Origin: DATJGR01 sp963812255
Lineage (GTDB): Bacteria; Pseudomonadota; Gammaproteobacteria; Pseudomonadales; Azotimanducaceae
DNA length: 64,000 nt
Reading direction: 5' to 3'
NCBI GenBank assembly: GCA_963812255.1
Contig: CAWEUM010000002.1
Span: 478,423-542,422 of the forward strand
The notes under the pieces were generated by a model, which saw only the letters and a list, made by a program, of their open reading frames with translations, did no database searches and was not told the DNA's origin. Positions within the stretch are counted from its first letter, which is position 1; each line of letters opens with the position of its first letter. A program made the position numbers and the translations under genes. Positions 52,145 to 63,772 of this stretch are shown here, in pieces.

Positions 52145-52606
52145 TTATAGTAATTCATCAGAATCCTGATCTGCATCATTAGACTTTTTCAGTTTATCAG
52201 AGAAACTTATCGTTTTACCATGATCAGATATGGAAATTTGTGTATCAACTCGAATGTTCAAACCTAATGATCTATATACTGCAAGCAGATCTCCACCCGA
52301 TATTTTAGAAATCTCCCCAAATCGAATCAATTCATTTAACCTTTTTATAATAATTTTAGTTTGCAAAGGAAATTGCTGTTCAGCAAGTTTTAAGACTTCG
52401 TCACCTCTATCGTACAGATAGCGCAACAAGAAATTCCTTTCAGAATCGATTCCTTCTGGTTTATTTTTATTTGTTTTATTCTGGAGTTCCAAATTTATCT
52501 TGTCTTTTTCTTTGGAGGCTAATTGTTCTTGTAGCTTTTTCATCTTTCTTGCTTTAATTAATTCAAGATCTGGATCATCCATGCCTGATTTTTTGTCGGC
52601 GTCCAA
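52145..52606 (-). CDS. PDCD5-family DNA-binding protein
   Basis: A 153-residue archaeal PDCD5-like protein: DDPDLELIKARKMKKLQEQL at the N terminus, then a compact helical domain (YLYDRGDEVLKLAEQQFPLQ, ISGGDLLAVYRSLGLNIRV) and an acidic tail. Archaeal members bind DNA and are linked to ribosome or chromatin functions; the exact role is unclear. The ATG at 52606 lies one base from the end of rtcB, so the two are co-transcribed. Confidence 0.88.
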   Translation of the reverse strand: MDADKKSGMDDPDLELIKARKMKKLQEQLASKEKDKINLELQNKTNKNKPEGIDSERNFLLRYLYDRGDEVLKLAEQQFPLQTKIIIKRLNELIRFGEISKISGGDLLAVYRSLGLNIRVDTQISISDHGKTISFSDKLKKSNDADQDSDELL

Positions 52607-52607
52607 T

Positions 52608-54087
52608 TTAACCTTTAATAACTCCTAGAGGGACTAATCTAACAACTTTTGTGGCAATCCCCACCTTATGGGACACATCGACAACCATATCGACATCTTT
52701 ATATGCATCGGGAGATTCTTCAATCAATCCATTTTTAGTTAAAGATTTAACATATATGCCCCGTGATTCTAACTTTTTCTTCACATCATCTAACGTATAA
52801 GTTCTTTTTGCTTCTGATCTTGACATAGTTCTTCCTGCCCCATGAGCCGTTGATCCAAAGCTAAGATCCATTGATTTAGGTGAGCCCAAAAGAACCCAAC
52901 TTGCAGTACCCATGGACCCTGGAATAATAACAGGTTGTCCTACAGATCGAAATTTATCGGGTAGTTGTTCCATTCCCGAAGGGAAAGCACGTGTTGCGCC
53001 TTTTCTATGTACTACTAAATCACGAGAGCCTTCCCCATCAACTCTATGACGTTCTACCTTTGCAATATTATGAGATACATCATATACCAATTCCATGCCG
53101 AGATCTTGTTCGCTTAGATTGAAGAACTCGTTGAAATGTCTTCCTCGTCCAGTGAGTGAGCATTTGCCTATTTGCCCAAGCAAAATTTAGTGCAGAAAAC
53201 ATGGACTTTCTATAACTCTCTCCTTCCACTGATGTATTAGGAACACACGCCAATTCTCTATCTACAACATTTAGATTATATCTTTTCATAGCTTGTTCTG
53301 ACAACCGTAGGTAGTCACTACAAACTTGATGTCCAAATCCACGGGAACCACAATGTATTAAAATTTGTATTTCTCCTTCTTTTCTAATTCCCATTGTATT
53401 GGCCGCTTCTTCATCATATATCTTGTCCACTTTTTGGATCTCAAGAAAATGATTTCCCGAACCCAAACTCCCTAGTTGCATTGAACCGCGTTTTCTGGCG
53501 TTAGTTGAAATATTTATAGGATCTGCTCCTTTCATTCTTCCATTCTCTTCACAAGATTCAAGATCGGTATCTATTCCATAACCATTCTCTACAGACCATT
53601 TTGCGCCGTCAATGAGTAGATCGTCCAGCTCTGAGCTGGTCAGCTTAATAGCCCCCTCACTTCCAACACCTGTGGGAATAGAAGAAAATAGAGAATCAAC
53701 TAGAATTTTGAGTTTAGAATGAACATCAGATTCTACAAGATTCGTTCTAATCAGTCTGACTCCACAATTAATATCATAACCTACTCCACCAGGACTAATG
53801 ATACCTTCTTCTAAATCTGATGCAGCCACGCCACCCACAGGAAATCCATATCCTTCATGACCATCAGGAAGTACAACTACATGTTTTTTTACCCCAGGCA
53901 GGGTTGTGACATTGACCGCTTGATCGAGTGTTCGATCAAGGGCCATTTTAGATATCAATAGATCATTCGCAAATATTGTTACAGGAACATTCATCCCACG
54001 CGAATCTTCTTTATATATCTGAAATTGATAGTCAGAAATTTTATTAACCAAATGCTTACCATTTTTTGTTACTAATGAACCAGACAT
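52608..54087 (-). CDS. rtcB: tRNA-splicing/RNA ligase RtcB, one frameshift
   Basis: RtcB joins 2',3'-cyclic phosphate and 5'-OH RNA ends during tRNA splicing and RNA repair, using GTP and Mn. The first frame (54087-53150) has the metal Cys in GYDINCGVRLIRT, the GSLGSGNHFLE motif and IHCGSRGFGHQV. The second (about 53140-52608) has VVHRKGATRAFPSG, where His is the guanylylated residue, and GSMGTASWVLLG. A single extra base in ACATTTCAACGAG near 53135-53140 breaks the frame. Since RtcB is essential for archaeal tRNA splicing, this is almost surely a sequencing indel. No intein is present. Confidence 0.92.
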
Positions 54088-54175
54088 TATTCTCTTTATG
54101 ATAAATATTTTAATTTTGTCAAATATTAATCATCCTAAATAATAAATTAGATAATCAATATCTGACTTTAGACTA

Positions 54176-55531
54176 ATGCCTATTTTACCTATAGATAGCG
54201 GAAGATATGGAACGAAAGAAATGAAAGACATTTTTGAAGAGGATAGAAAACTAAATTATGAATTAATTTTTGAATCTGCAGTTGCAAATGCACAGGCGGA
54301 ATTACAGATAATTCCGATGGAAGCTTCTAAAAATATAGAAGAGGTTGTTTCATCTAATAAAATAACAGTACAAAGAGTAAAAGAATTAGAAAGTATAAGC
54401 GATCATGATACTGCAGCGATAGTAGAAGCAATAAGCGAGTTATGTTCAGAAAGTTCAAAACCTTGGATTCATTATGGCTTGACAAGTAATGATGTGGTAG
54501 ATAGTAGTACCTCAATGCAGATGCGGGACGTATTTAAGATACTGGAATCAAAGTTGCACCAGCTAATCAAAGAACTACTAAAAAAATCAATAGAACATCA
54601 AGATTTGCCTGCGGTAGGTAGAACTCATGGCCAACATGCAAGTATTACTTCCTTTGGACTTAAATTTGCTATTTGGTCAAATGAATTACTTGACCATCTA
54701 ATAAGGATTGACGAGGGGAAAAAAAGATTTCTACTTTGCAAAACCCTAGGAGTTGTGGGAACAGGATCTTTGATGAGAGAGAATGCATTAGAGGTTCAAA
54801 AAATAGTTGCAAAGAAACTAGACCTCTTCCCCGCCGAAGCTGCAACGCAAGTGATTCCAAGGGAGAGATATTCAGAAATGTTATTCGCAATTACACTAAT
54901 AGCATTAACATTAGACAAAATAGCTATCGAAATTAGAAACTTGCAGCGTACGGAGATCGGAGAAGTTCAAGAACCATTTAAGAAAGGACAAATGGGAAGT
55001 AGCGCAGTACCAGTAAAAAAAAATCCAATAAAGAGCGAAAGAATCTCTTCATTGGCCAGAATCGTCAAATCAAATCTGAACGTTTCTTTAGAAAATATAG
55101 CATTATGGCATGAAAGAGATTTATCAAATTCGGCTAATGAACGTTTTATTATTCCAATGTCATCCATCCTGGTGGATGATATGATAAGCACAATGATAAA
55201 GATCATAGCAGGTTTAAAAATAAACAAGGAAAAAATAGTAAATAACATAGAATTGACCAAGGGTCAAATATTTGCAGAATTTGTCCTACAAGTTTTGGTA
55301 TTAAAAGGTATTCCGAGATTCATAGCATATAGAGACATTCAATCAATAGCCTTTAATGCAGCTGAAAAACAAGAACATTTTTTTGATGCTTTAATAAAAG
55401 AAAAAGAAATTATCAACAATGTAAGCAAAGAGGAATTAGAAGTAATATTTAACCCCCAAAGTCAGCTTTCTGCATCGAAGAACATTATAAGAAATATAGC
55501 AAATAAAGCGAAACAAATGAATATTTCCTAA
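54176..55531 (+). CDS. purB: Adenylosuccinate lyase
   Basis: A 451-residue fumarase-superfamily lyase that acts twice in purine synthesis, splitting SAICAR and adenylosuccinate with release of fumarate. Signature segments: HYGLTSNDVVDSS, GRTHGQHASITSFGLK (catalytic His), and the mobile catalytic loop GSSAVPVKKNPIKSERI. The frame is intact. It is transcribed divergently from rtcB, with 88 bp between the starts that must hold both promoters. Confidence 0.95.
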   Translation: MPILPIDSGRYGTKEMKDIFEEDRKLNYELIFESAVANAQAELQIIPMEASKNIEEVVSSNKITVQRVKELESISDHDTAAIVEAISELCSESSKPWIHYGLTSNDVVDSSTSMQMRDVFKILESKLHQLIKELLKKSIEHQDLPAVGRTHGQHASITSFGLKFAIWSNELLDHLIRIDEGKKRFLLCKTLGVVGTGSLMRENALEVQKIVAKKLDLFPAEAATQVIPRERYSEMLFAITLIALTLDKIAIEIRNLQRTEIGEVQEPFKKGQMGSSAVPVKKNPIKSERISSLARIVKSNLNVSLENIALWHERDLSNSANERFIIPMSSILVDDMISTMIKIIAGLKINKEKIVNNIELTKGQIFAEFVLQVLVLKGIPRFIAYRDIQSIAFNAAEKQEHFFDALIKEKEIINNVSKEELEVIFNPQSQLSASKNIIRNIANKAKQMNIS

Positions 55532-55826
55532 TGGCGTCTACAATATTTTTTCAAAGTATTCCTACCAATTTCTAATACTAGTTCAAAATCTCAAAGTAGT
55601 TTCCTAACTTTTTATTGTATTTCGTCATATGTACATGTTGATATAATAATTTTTAGTATCAACAGGAGGTAATACAAAAATAACATTAATAAGATAGAAA
55701 GAGGGATAATTCAAGTTAAATATTAATAAATGGAAACTTAAACAGAACCCAATTTCCATTTGGGGTGGAAAATTGATTTGAATGTAGGCGAGTCGAGTAA
55801 GAAATGGACTTTTAATTTGTCCTATT
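55532..55826. other. Intergenic, no gene seen
   Basis: AT-rich spacer of about 295 bp between purB and the HD-domain gene. A short minus-strand frame here looks like chance. Confidence 0.35.
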
Positions 55827-58059
55827 ATGAGTATGCGAGTTGGTTTTTTCATTACACTATCATTTGCTCTCGATGATCACAACAGGTATTTTCGCCATCC
55901 CGCTAGTATCAGACTTTTTTTTGAGAAGGAATTTGATTGGAATAGAGATTGGAGCAACGTACTATTCACTATAACTAGCGCGCTGGGTTGTATATGGGGT
56001 CTTATGGCACAATCACAGTTTGATCTCACTACAAAATTGATAAAGAATACCTGGCATTTATGTCGTAAAGTAGATCCATTTATAGGAGAATATGACTATA
56101 AAACACTCAATCCGGAAACAAATCATTTAGAAGACGGATATGCTTATCATAGTTTAGTAGATTTTTGGGATAGGGAAAACGAAGTACCCCACTGGCTTGA
56201 TAAAGGAAAATACTGGAAGATATTATTGGAGTTGCGGAAAATAAACAAGAACGTAAAGCTGGAAGTGACAAAGGATGTAAATCTCCCTTTTAAAAGAGGA
56301 AAAGGTAACATAGTAGTTATATTAAAAAAATTCAATCAGGTAGATTCTCCAGGAAAGAAAAATGAATCAACTGATAATAAGAATGCGATATTTAGGATTA
56401 TAATTCCGCAATGGCTAGTAATTAACACAGAATATAAAAGATTTAACATTTTCTCTCAAACAGAAATAAATACAGTAACAAACATAATTTCAGATGTTAA
56501 CAAAAACATACCCAAAATAATTGATGAAATAATTTTCAAAGAAAAACCTGTTCTGAAAGATTCTGGAAATATTCTTACATCCTTCTCTACATACCTAAAC
56601 AAAAGTCTACCCATAAGGATAGTGTACAGTAAAATTAAAGAAATGCTTCCGGGTGCTAAAAAGCGACAAATACAATACACGAATGAAAATCTTTCAAGTT
56701 TATCTCTAGATTATCTAATTGAATCTATTTTGATAAAAGCCAGAACCATAGGCATCAATGAGGAATCATTGACTAAATTGCATGTATTGACCCAATATCT
56801 AAAAAAAGAATATGATAAGTTAGGCTTAGGAGAAGGATCGAGTGAATATCATAATCTACATCATTCTCTAGAAGTCGCATATATGAGTCTAAACATGTTA
56901 CCAAAGGAAATTCATGGTTACACGATTACCAAAAGAGACTATGAAATAATGTTAGTTGCAGCATTGTTACATGATTACGATCCGGTGCAAGGCACCTCAC
57001 ATTATGATTTAAAGTATTCAAGAGTTCCCACAGTAGCAAGCACCATAGCGGAAATAAAAAGAAAAAGAATTCATGATGCATATTTTTATGCTAAATAGCG
57101 AAGAACTAGTTAGGTTTTTTAGAAAACATGAATCGCCTCCTTTGGTAGAGGCACAGGAATTTGCTACTACTCATCCAGAAATGTTAACTACAGTAGAAGC
57201 AACAATTGAAGGTAAAATAGTTGAAGCCTTAATCTGGAGAACAGACTATCCCTTTAATGAAAATGCATATAACAATTTTAATCAGTTACTAAAAGAGATA
57301 GATGGTCAAGAGTTTTCCGTAGAGAAAATTAACCTAATTGCAGAAATTCTATCATTAGCTGATTTATCAGTAACATATCTTAGTTCTGATCCTCTTTTAG
57401 CATGGAACAGAGTAGTAAAATTGTACGAAGAATTAGATTTTCCATTGGTAGGAGCTGTTTCTAGAACTGACAGATTCTTATCGTTATTTTCAGAAGGTTC
57501 ATTATTCAAGGACATAATATCAAGAAAAAACTTTCCAGATGTTTTCAGACAAAAATGGGACAATGTATATCAATTTTTTCACGAGGGAAATCCATCAAAC
57601 AAAATAAATAATCTAATTTTGGATGCTAAAACAAAATATGAAAAAATAAACATGGATGTGATAGTCAGTAATTGCGATTATTTAATTAACACTGCTCTTC
57701 AAAATAAGAACGAATATCATATAGGAATTGTAAAAGATAAAGATGAAATAATTAAGACACAAACCAAATTATCCGGGCTTCAAATAGAGAATTTAGAGAT
57801 TCTTCCAGGCAACCCGGACAACATTCTCCCTTTCATAAAAGATAAATCCGTTGATAATTTCATGATCACAATCTTTTGTGATAATTCTGAAAAAAGAGTC
57901 AATAAAGAAAGGATACTAAAAAATCTACTTCATTCTTACATGTCTAAATTGAGCCAGGATGGAACTATTCAAATTATTGTGGAGAACGAGCAGGATTCTA
58001 GAAAAATAATGTCATTAATACCTGAGCATGACTTTAAAATAATTAATCACATTCGATAA
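55827..58059 (+). CDS. HD-domain phosphohydrolase with a possible methyltransferase-like tail, one frameshift
   Basis: Two frames join near 57080 into one protein of about 740 residues. The N-terminal region (about 1-200) has FALDDHNRYFRHPASIRLFF and other conserved but unnamed parts. The HD domain is at about 335-470: YHNLHHSLEVAYMSL, LLHDYDP and the later Asp in LSLADLSVTYL give the H-HD-D metal set of nucleotide phosphodiesterases. The C-terminal 150 residues (FIKDKSVDNFMITIFCDNSE, then KRVNKERILKNLL) faintly resemble the TrmB-type Rossmann methyltransferase core. Substrate unknown; a nucleotide- or RNA-linked role is inference. The break is probably an indel error. Confidence 0.6.
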
Positions 58060-58228
58060 GGTTGTATTAGGGTTACGGAATCTAGATAAACCTGGACACA
58101 CCAATGACGCTAAAAATGTCAAAATAATAACTATTCAAAAGCAACAAAATAATGACAATAATATACAAAAATGACCTCATAAAAAAAAGAAATAATAAAG
58201 AAAGAAAACATCCAAATATAATATAATT

Positions 58229-61200
58229 TTGGTCTATATTAAAAAATTAGATGTTTTTGGATTTAAATCGTTTGGATCAAAGAATATTTCACTAAATTTT
58301 CAAAAAGGTCTAATAGCTGTAACTGGACCAAATGGATCGGGTAAAAGCAATATTCTTGATGCAATAATATTCGCTTTAGGGGAGAACAGTCCAAAAGCCC
58401 TTCGTGTAGACAAATTTCAATCACTTTTTCATGATAGTAGTTCAAATAATAATTCTCATAAAATAGTTAAGGTCAGTGTAACTTTTGACAATGAAGATAG
58501 AGGAATTCCCAGTGGATGACAATCTTGTTACCATAACAAGAGAAATGTCCGGAGTCAACACTGGAGAAAGTCAATACTATTTGAATAAAAAAAGAGTATC
58601 GAGAAATAATATCTTGGAATTATTAGAGATAGTGGTCGCATCTCCTAATAAACTGAATATAGTCCAACAAGGGATGATTACCAGAATATCAGAACTGAAT
58701 TCAGAAGAAAGGAGAAAAATAATCGAAGATATAGTAGGACTCTCATATTTTGATGAAAAGAAAGATCAGGCCTATAAACAACTCGAGGAATCAGACAGAA
58801 GGCTTGAAATAGCATTGGCTAAAATGGACGAAGTAAGGAACAGGATTGATGAGCTAGAAGAAGAGAGAAACGATCAACATAGATATTTGCAAATAGAATC
58901 AGAAATTAACCGGCTAAAAGCGATAAAACTGTCCGGAAGCATAAATAATCTAACTGGAAAAATATCAGAATTCAATGAAGAGCAAAAAATTAAGGAAATT
59001 AAAAGTCAAGAGGTTTCAAAAAAACTAGGAGAAGTAACCACTCAAATCGAAAACATTAGTCAAGAGAAAAGCTATTCTTGGTTCAGGCCAATTCTGCAAG
59101 CAGTGAAAGAACAAAAAATGAGAAAAGACTATCAACAGTAGCCTATGAATACGAAAGAAATAGAGCTACGATAAAAGAGGCAGAACATTATTTTGACCAA
59201 TTAAATCAAAAGGCGAAAACCAATGAGATCGAGCAAAAAACCTTTAGAGAAAAAGAGATTGAATTAAACAATCAATTAATAGATATTGAATCCAAGATCA
59301 AGATAGATGAAGAAATCCAAAATGAGTTGAGAAAGAAAAAATCTGAGAAAACCAAAGAAATAGATGAAATTAACAAGATAAACTCAGGTGAGATAACATA
59401 CAAGAATTTCTTGACAGATAGAATAAACAAATTAATCCTCATAAAAGGAAAAATTGAAATAACCATAGCCAGATTTGAAGAAAACATCAAAAATTATTCC
59501 GAAAAGATAAAAGAAAATGACTCACAAATCCACAAGTTCCTTGCAAAGAATCAGGAAATTCAAAGTGCTATTCAGAGTTCAAAGATCAAAAATTAATGAG
59601 ATCGATGAGGAAATAAGTAAGACTGGGAGACGAGAAAGAAACAATTGATAATAAATTATTCAAAGCTACTGCTGAAACCAATATCTCAAAAAGAGTAATA
59701 GAAAATGCAGAAAAAGTGATCATTAAATACGAAGAGAAAATAAACCTAGCAAAGAATAGTTTAACTGAGGACTATGCGATTGCAACCCTATTAAAAGATT
59801 TTAAGAATTTAGATGTAATAGGATACGTATTTAATTTAATAACATGGAATGAGAAATATCAAAAAGCTGTAGTAGCATCCGGAAACGAATGGATGAAAGC
59901 TGTAATTGTAAAAGACATCAAAAGTATGATTACACTTGCAGAATTCTCAAAAAATAAAGGGATACATTTTCTAAAGATAATTCCGCTCGAACTACTTAGT
60001 GGAGAGAAGATAAAAGACATTGAAGATAATCCATCGATTTTGGGAGTTCTCTCAGATTTTGTTTCAAGCAAAGTAAAACACCTACCCGAATTTTTATTTG
60101 GAAACACGATTCTTACGAAGAATCCGTTGACAGCATATTTATTATCCAATAATGGTTTCAAAGCCGTGTCAAAGAGTGGAGAAATTTTTTTCCCTAACTT
60201 GTCGTTAATGCAATTTGATTATGGATCAAAAATTGCAGATGTTACGAAGGATTTACTTCTTTCTGACTCTATTGAAAATTTAAGAAACAATATAGAAAAA
60301 TTACAAGAATTAACAAGAATAAGAATTGCGGAACTTGATATGCTGAATAATGAGAGAACATCCTTTGGAGAGAAACTGGATACATTTACTTTAGAAAAGT
60401 CCAATATTACAAAAAACATCAATGATTTAGAAAATCTTTTTATAACAAATATTAAAAATTTGAATATACTATATGATATAAATAAGGAACATAGTACACA
60501 TTTGGATGATCTTTTTCGCAATTTTAACTACTCTAAAAAGAGGTTCAAAATTATTACTAATACTAATAGTAGAATGAATATTGAAATAAAAAATACAGAT
60601 GAAAGGATTGACATGCAAAAGATAATGAAAATTGAAGAAGACGGACGCAAAATTGTTGGTGAACTAGATATCATAAACACCCGATTAAATCAATTGAAAT
60701 TAACACATTCGATGGTAAAGAATAATATAGAAAATACTACTCGGGCACATAATAAATCCATACAAGAAGATGATCAAATCAAGATAGAAAAGGTTGAGAG
60801 AAATAGGATTCTAGAAAAAGCCACATCAGATGGAAAGGATATAGAATCAGAATTAAGAACTCTGAGGGAAAAGGAAGATGAAATAATTCAAGCAACAGGC
60901 ACCACCTACTCAAGATTACAAGAGTATGAAACAGAGATCAAGAAGTTAACCGAACTGGAAAAAAAACTTGGCAAAGAATCAAATCAATTAGAAAAAGATA
61001 CTGGATTTTTAAGAAAAGATATCCTGGATCTGGAATATCAAAAAATGAATCAAACTAACGATCTTGTGAGATTAGGTCACAAATCCTTGTTGGAAAGTTT
61101 TGATGTAGACGACTTATATCGCGAACTGAAAGAAGAATACGAAAATATAAGAGATAAAGTAAATTTTAGAGCAGATGAAACTTATTTAGAGATAATAGAG

Positions 61201-61761
61201 GGATACAGAGGTTTATCAGATAAAAGAAACCACCTTGAAGAAGAGAGAAATTCAATTGTGAATTTCATAGAAGAAATAGGTAAAGAAAAAGAAAATCTAT
61301 TTACTGATGCTTTTAAGAAAGTTGATGATGACATTAGAAAAACATTCTCCGATATTACCGGAGGTAATGCCTATTTGGAACTGGAGGATCCCGATAACAT
61401 TTTTTCTGGTGGGATTTTATTAATGGTACAGTTTCCCAATAAACCTGCCAGGGAATCTACATCCTTGTCTGGAGGTGAAAAAACAATGGCTGCAATAGTA
61501 TTCCTCCTGGCATTACAATCGCTAAAACCATCTCCATTTTATTTAATGGACGAGGTAGATGCCCATCTTGATGCTCAAAACACTGAAAGGCTATCAAAAA
61601 TACTACTACTTAGATCTGTCAATAATCAAATTATAATGGTAACACTCAAAGATTCCACAGTAGCAAAATCAGATTTAATATTTGGGGTTTATCCAAAGAA
61701 TGGAATATCTCAAGTGGTAAAGTACAATCATCCAAGCAAAGTCAAATTAGAAGTAGAGTAA
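58229..61761 (+). CDS. smc: Chromosome segregation ATPase SMC, several frameshifts
   Basis: The archaeal SMC/condensin ATPase, about 1170 residues when frames are joined. It shows the N-terminal FGFKSFGSKN with Walker A GPNGSGKSNILD, a long coiled coil, a hinge near 59810-60000 (VIGYVFNLITWNEKYQKAVV), a second coiled coil, then the ABC signature STSLSGGEKTMAA and Walker B FYLMDEVDAHLDAQN. The frame breaks at about 58500, 59075, 59590 and 59630. All essential motifs are present, so indel errors are more likely than loss. The start is written TTG at 58229, right after a TATA-like run, so the true start codon may also be altered. No ScpA or ScpB gene is seen alongside. Confidence 0.9.
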
Positions 61762-61791
61762 CACGTAATTAAACGATGGATAAATTGAATC

Positions 61792-62787
61792 CTAATTAAT
61801 ATTTTGATTTAGGTTTAGGTTTCTATAATAGAAACAAGAAACAGAATGTTTCTTACTAATATCAAATTTTTCTATATCATTAGTACAATCCGTAAAAGAT
61901 AATTTACACCTATTATAAAATTTACATCCCTTTAATGGCAATTCAGATAAATTTATGCCCCCGAAGCTCTTATAGAATCTAGATTCACCGGTTGAAAAGG
62001 TAACCGCATCCAATAACATCCAAGTATACGGATGAAGTGGATTATGTAACACTTCATCAATTTCTCCATATTCTACGATGCTTCCAGCAAACATAATCCC
62101 AATCTTATCACCAATGAATCTCGAGGTTGCTAAATCATGTGTGATATAAATAATAGAAATATTCAGAGTCTTTCTTAACTCATTTAATAATGACAAAATT
62201 TCAGCTCTAACAGAAATGTCTAACATCGAAACAGGTTCATCGGCTATTATTAATTTTGGGATTTTTACAATAGATCTCGCAATTGAAACACGTTGTCTTT
62301 GACCACCTGAAAGCATGGTTGGATATTTCTCCAAAATCTCTTCAACGGGTTCAAGTCTTGTCCTACGTAGTGCAAGACGCACTTTCTCATCTTTTTCGTT
62401 ACGACTTAATTTATTCTCATGAATTTTTAGTGGCTCCATGACTATGTCTTTTATTTTGATGTGGGGATTTAGGGAACTATAGGGATCCTGATGGATCATC
62501 TGGATCATCGAATAAAATGTCTTCCTTTTTTTTAGAGAGTGAACGTCATTCCCTTCAAAGGATATAGTACCATCGTCTGGGATTAAAGCACCCATTATGA
62601 GTTTAGCGAGTGTAGTTTTTCCAGAACCAGATTCGCCGGCTATAACTAATACTTCACCCTGTCCCAAATCAAAGGACACATTATCAATTGCCTTTCTGGC
62701 TGGATTTGATGAAGATAAAAGGTGGAAAATATTCCTATGAATTGGAAAAGTTTTGTTTACATTCCTGACCTGAAGCAAAGGCGACAT
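61792..62787 (-). CDS. Oligopeptide/dipeptide-type ABC transporter ATP-binding protein
   Basis: A 331-residue ATPase of the OppF/DppF class that powers a peptide or related importer. Walker A is GESGSGKTTLAK, the signature MLSGGQRQRVSIARSI, Walker B KLIIADEPVSMLD and the switch His is in IYITHDLATSRF. The C-terminal extension has the cysteines GCKFYNRCKLSFTDC and a last Cys, typical of this class. The permease and binding protein genes are not in the window. A perfect 7-bp dyad lies 43 bp upstream of the start. Confidence 0.92.
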   Translation of the reverse strand: MSPLLQVRNVNKTFPIHRNIFHLLSSSNPARKAIDNVSFDLGQGEVLVIAGESGSGKTTLAKLIMGALIPDDGTISFEGNDVHSLKKRKTFYSMIQMIHQDPYSSLNPHIKIKDIVMEPLKIHENKLSRNEKDEKVRLALRRTRLEPVEEILEKYPTMLSGGQRQRVSIARSIVKIPKLIIADEPVSMLDISVRAEILSLLNELRKTLNISIIYITHDLATSRFIGDKIGIMFAGSIVEYGEIDEVLHNPLHPYTWMLLDAVTFSTGESRFYKSFGGINLSELPLKGCKFYNRCKLSFTDCTNDIEKFDISKKHSVSCFYYRNLNLNQNIN

Positions 62788-62829
62788 AAATAAAATATGA
62801 GCTTATTGGTATTTTAAAATATATCTATT

Positions 62830-62845
62830 AGTGTTCAGGAACACT
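62830..62845. promoter_or_regulatory. AGTGTTC-AG-GAACACT dyad upstream of the ABC ATPase
   Basis: A perfect 7-bp inverted repeat with a 2-bp spacer, lying just upstream of an A/T-rich TATA-like stretch (62808-62825 on the minus strand) that precedes the ABC gene. Candidate operator, perhaps for the HTH regulator encoded next door; that link is inference. Confidence 0.45.
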
Positions 62846-63131
62846 GATTTTATGCCCCATATTGAACTCATTTTCTTATCGTTAATAGTCAAAAGTGGTT
62901 AACGATTAGGGCAGATATTTATTTGTATTTTTATAGGCATTCCTAACAATTAAGCAATATCCAACCCTATTGGAGGTATATAGACATTGTAAACTATGTC
63001 AACTATAGACTTTTTTTGTACCTGTAAATTACATATTACTTTTTTACCTGGATCAAAAAGGTAAGAAAGTATATCATGATGAATTGATGATGAGAATACA
63101 TAAGTACCCTATTTTTGTGAATGAAAATCAA
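62846..63131. other. Intergenic, no gene seen
   Basis: AT-rich spacer between the ABC ATPase and the HTH regulator, both on the minus strand. No RNA or open frame of note. Confidence 0.35.
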
Positions 63132-63692
63132 TTACGTCTCAGGTTTGGTCCTGGTTTTCAATAACTTTCGTAAAACTTTCGTTATTATCATATTCAGAAT
63201 CATGAAAATCAAAAATTCGGCATAATGAAAAGTTTTACAAATTCGGCATCTAGATTTTGATTCGGATGAAATAGTTGTCATCAAATTTTTTTCAGTTATC
63301 AGGATTTTCTTGATGGCTTTATAGAATTTTGGATATAGTGTATCAATAATTTCCCTGTTATCTCTCACGATCGAAACAAATGGATAGTTTTCATAAGCCA
63401 GCATCTTTACATTAGCTTTATAGCATTTTACTAAGGTTCCTTTAACCTCTTCTGTTTTATAAACACTTATCAAACCGTTTTTTTTCAGTATGGTTATGTG
63501 ATGTCTCAAAGTAGTCATGGCAATGTTAAATTTTGCTCTTTTTAATAAATCAAATAAATCCTTAGTCGAGAGGTTCCTATGATAAAGAAAATCTAAAATT
63601 TTTAGTCTGTGGGGATCGCTAGGTACTTTTGCAATATTTTCATTCATCACAATTGTAGTCAATGGTCTTTCATGGACTATAGTTTTTCCCAT
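63132..63692 (-). CDS. ArsR-like winged-helix transcriptional regulator
   Basis: A 186-residue protein. Residues about 20-95 form a winged helix (VPSDPHRLKILDFLYHRNLS, FNIAMTTLRHHITILKKNGL, VKCYKAN) of the ArsR type common in archaea. The later part has a KSRCRICKTFHY segment with a CxxC, perhaps a metal or redox site, and a hydrophobic helix. It might be frameshifted near the C terminus, as the last 40 residues are hydrophobic and basic. It faces away from the HIT gene. Confidence 0.75.
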   Translation of the reverse strand: MGKTIVHERPLTTIVMNENIAKVPSDPHRLKILDFLYHRNLSTKDLFDLLKRAKFNIAMTTLRHHITILKKNGLISVYKTEEVKGTLVKCYKANVKMLAYENYPFVSIVRDNREIIDTLYPKFYKAIKKILITEKNLMTTISSESKSRCRICKTFHYAEFLIFMILNMIITKVLRKLLKTRTKPET

Positions 63693-63772
63693 AGGTTACT
63701 TTTTTCATCCAATTTTATTAATCTTGATTAAATATAGTGATCATAATCATTTATTGAACAGTTGCACGAAAT

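Noticed and set aside
52608..54087. rtcB as a true pseudogene or intein-split gene
   Set aside because: Only one base is extra, all catalytic residues are present and no intein sequence lies between the parts.
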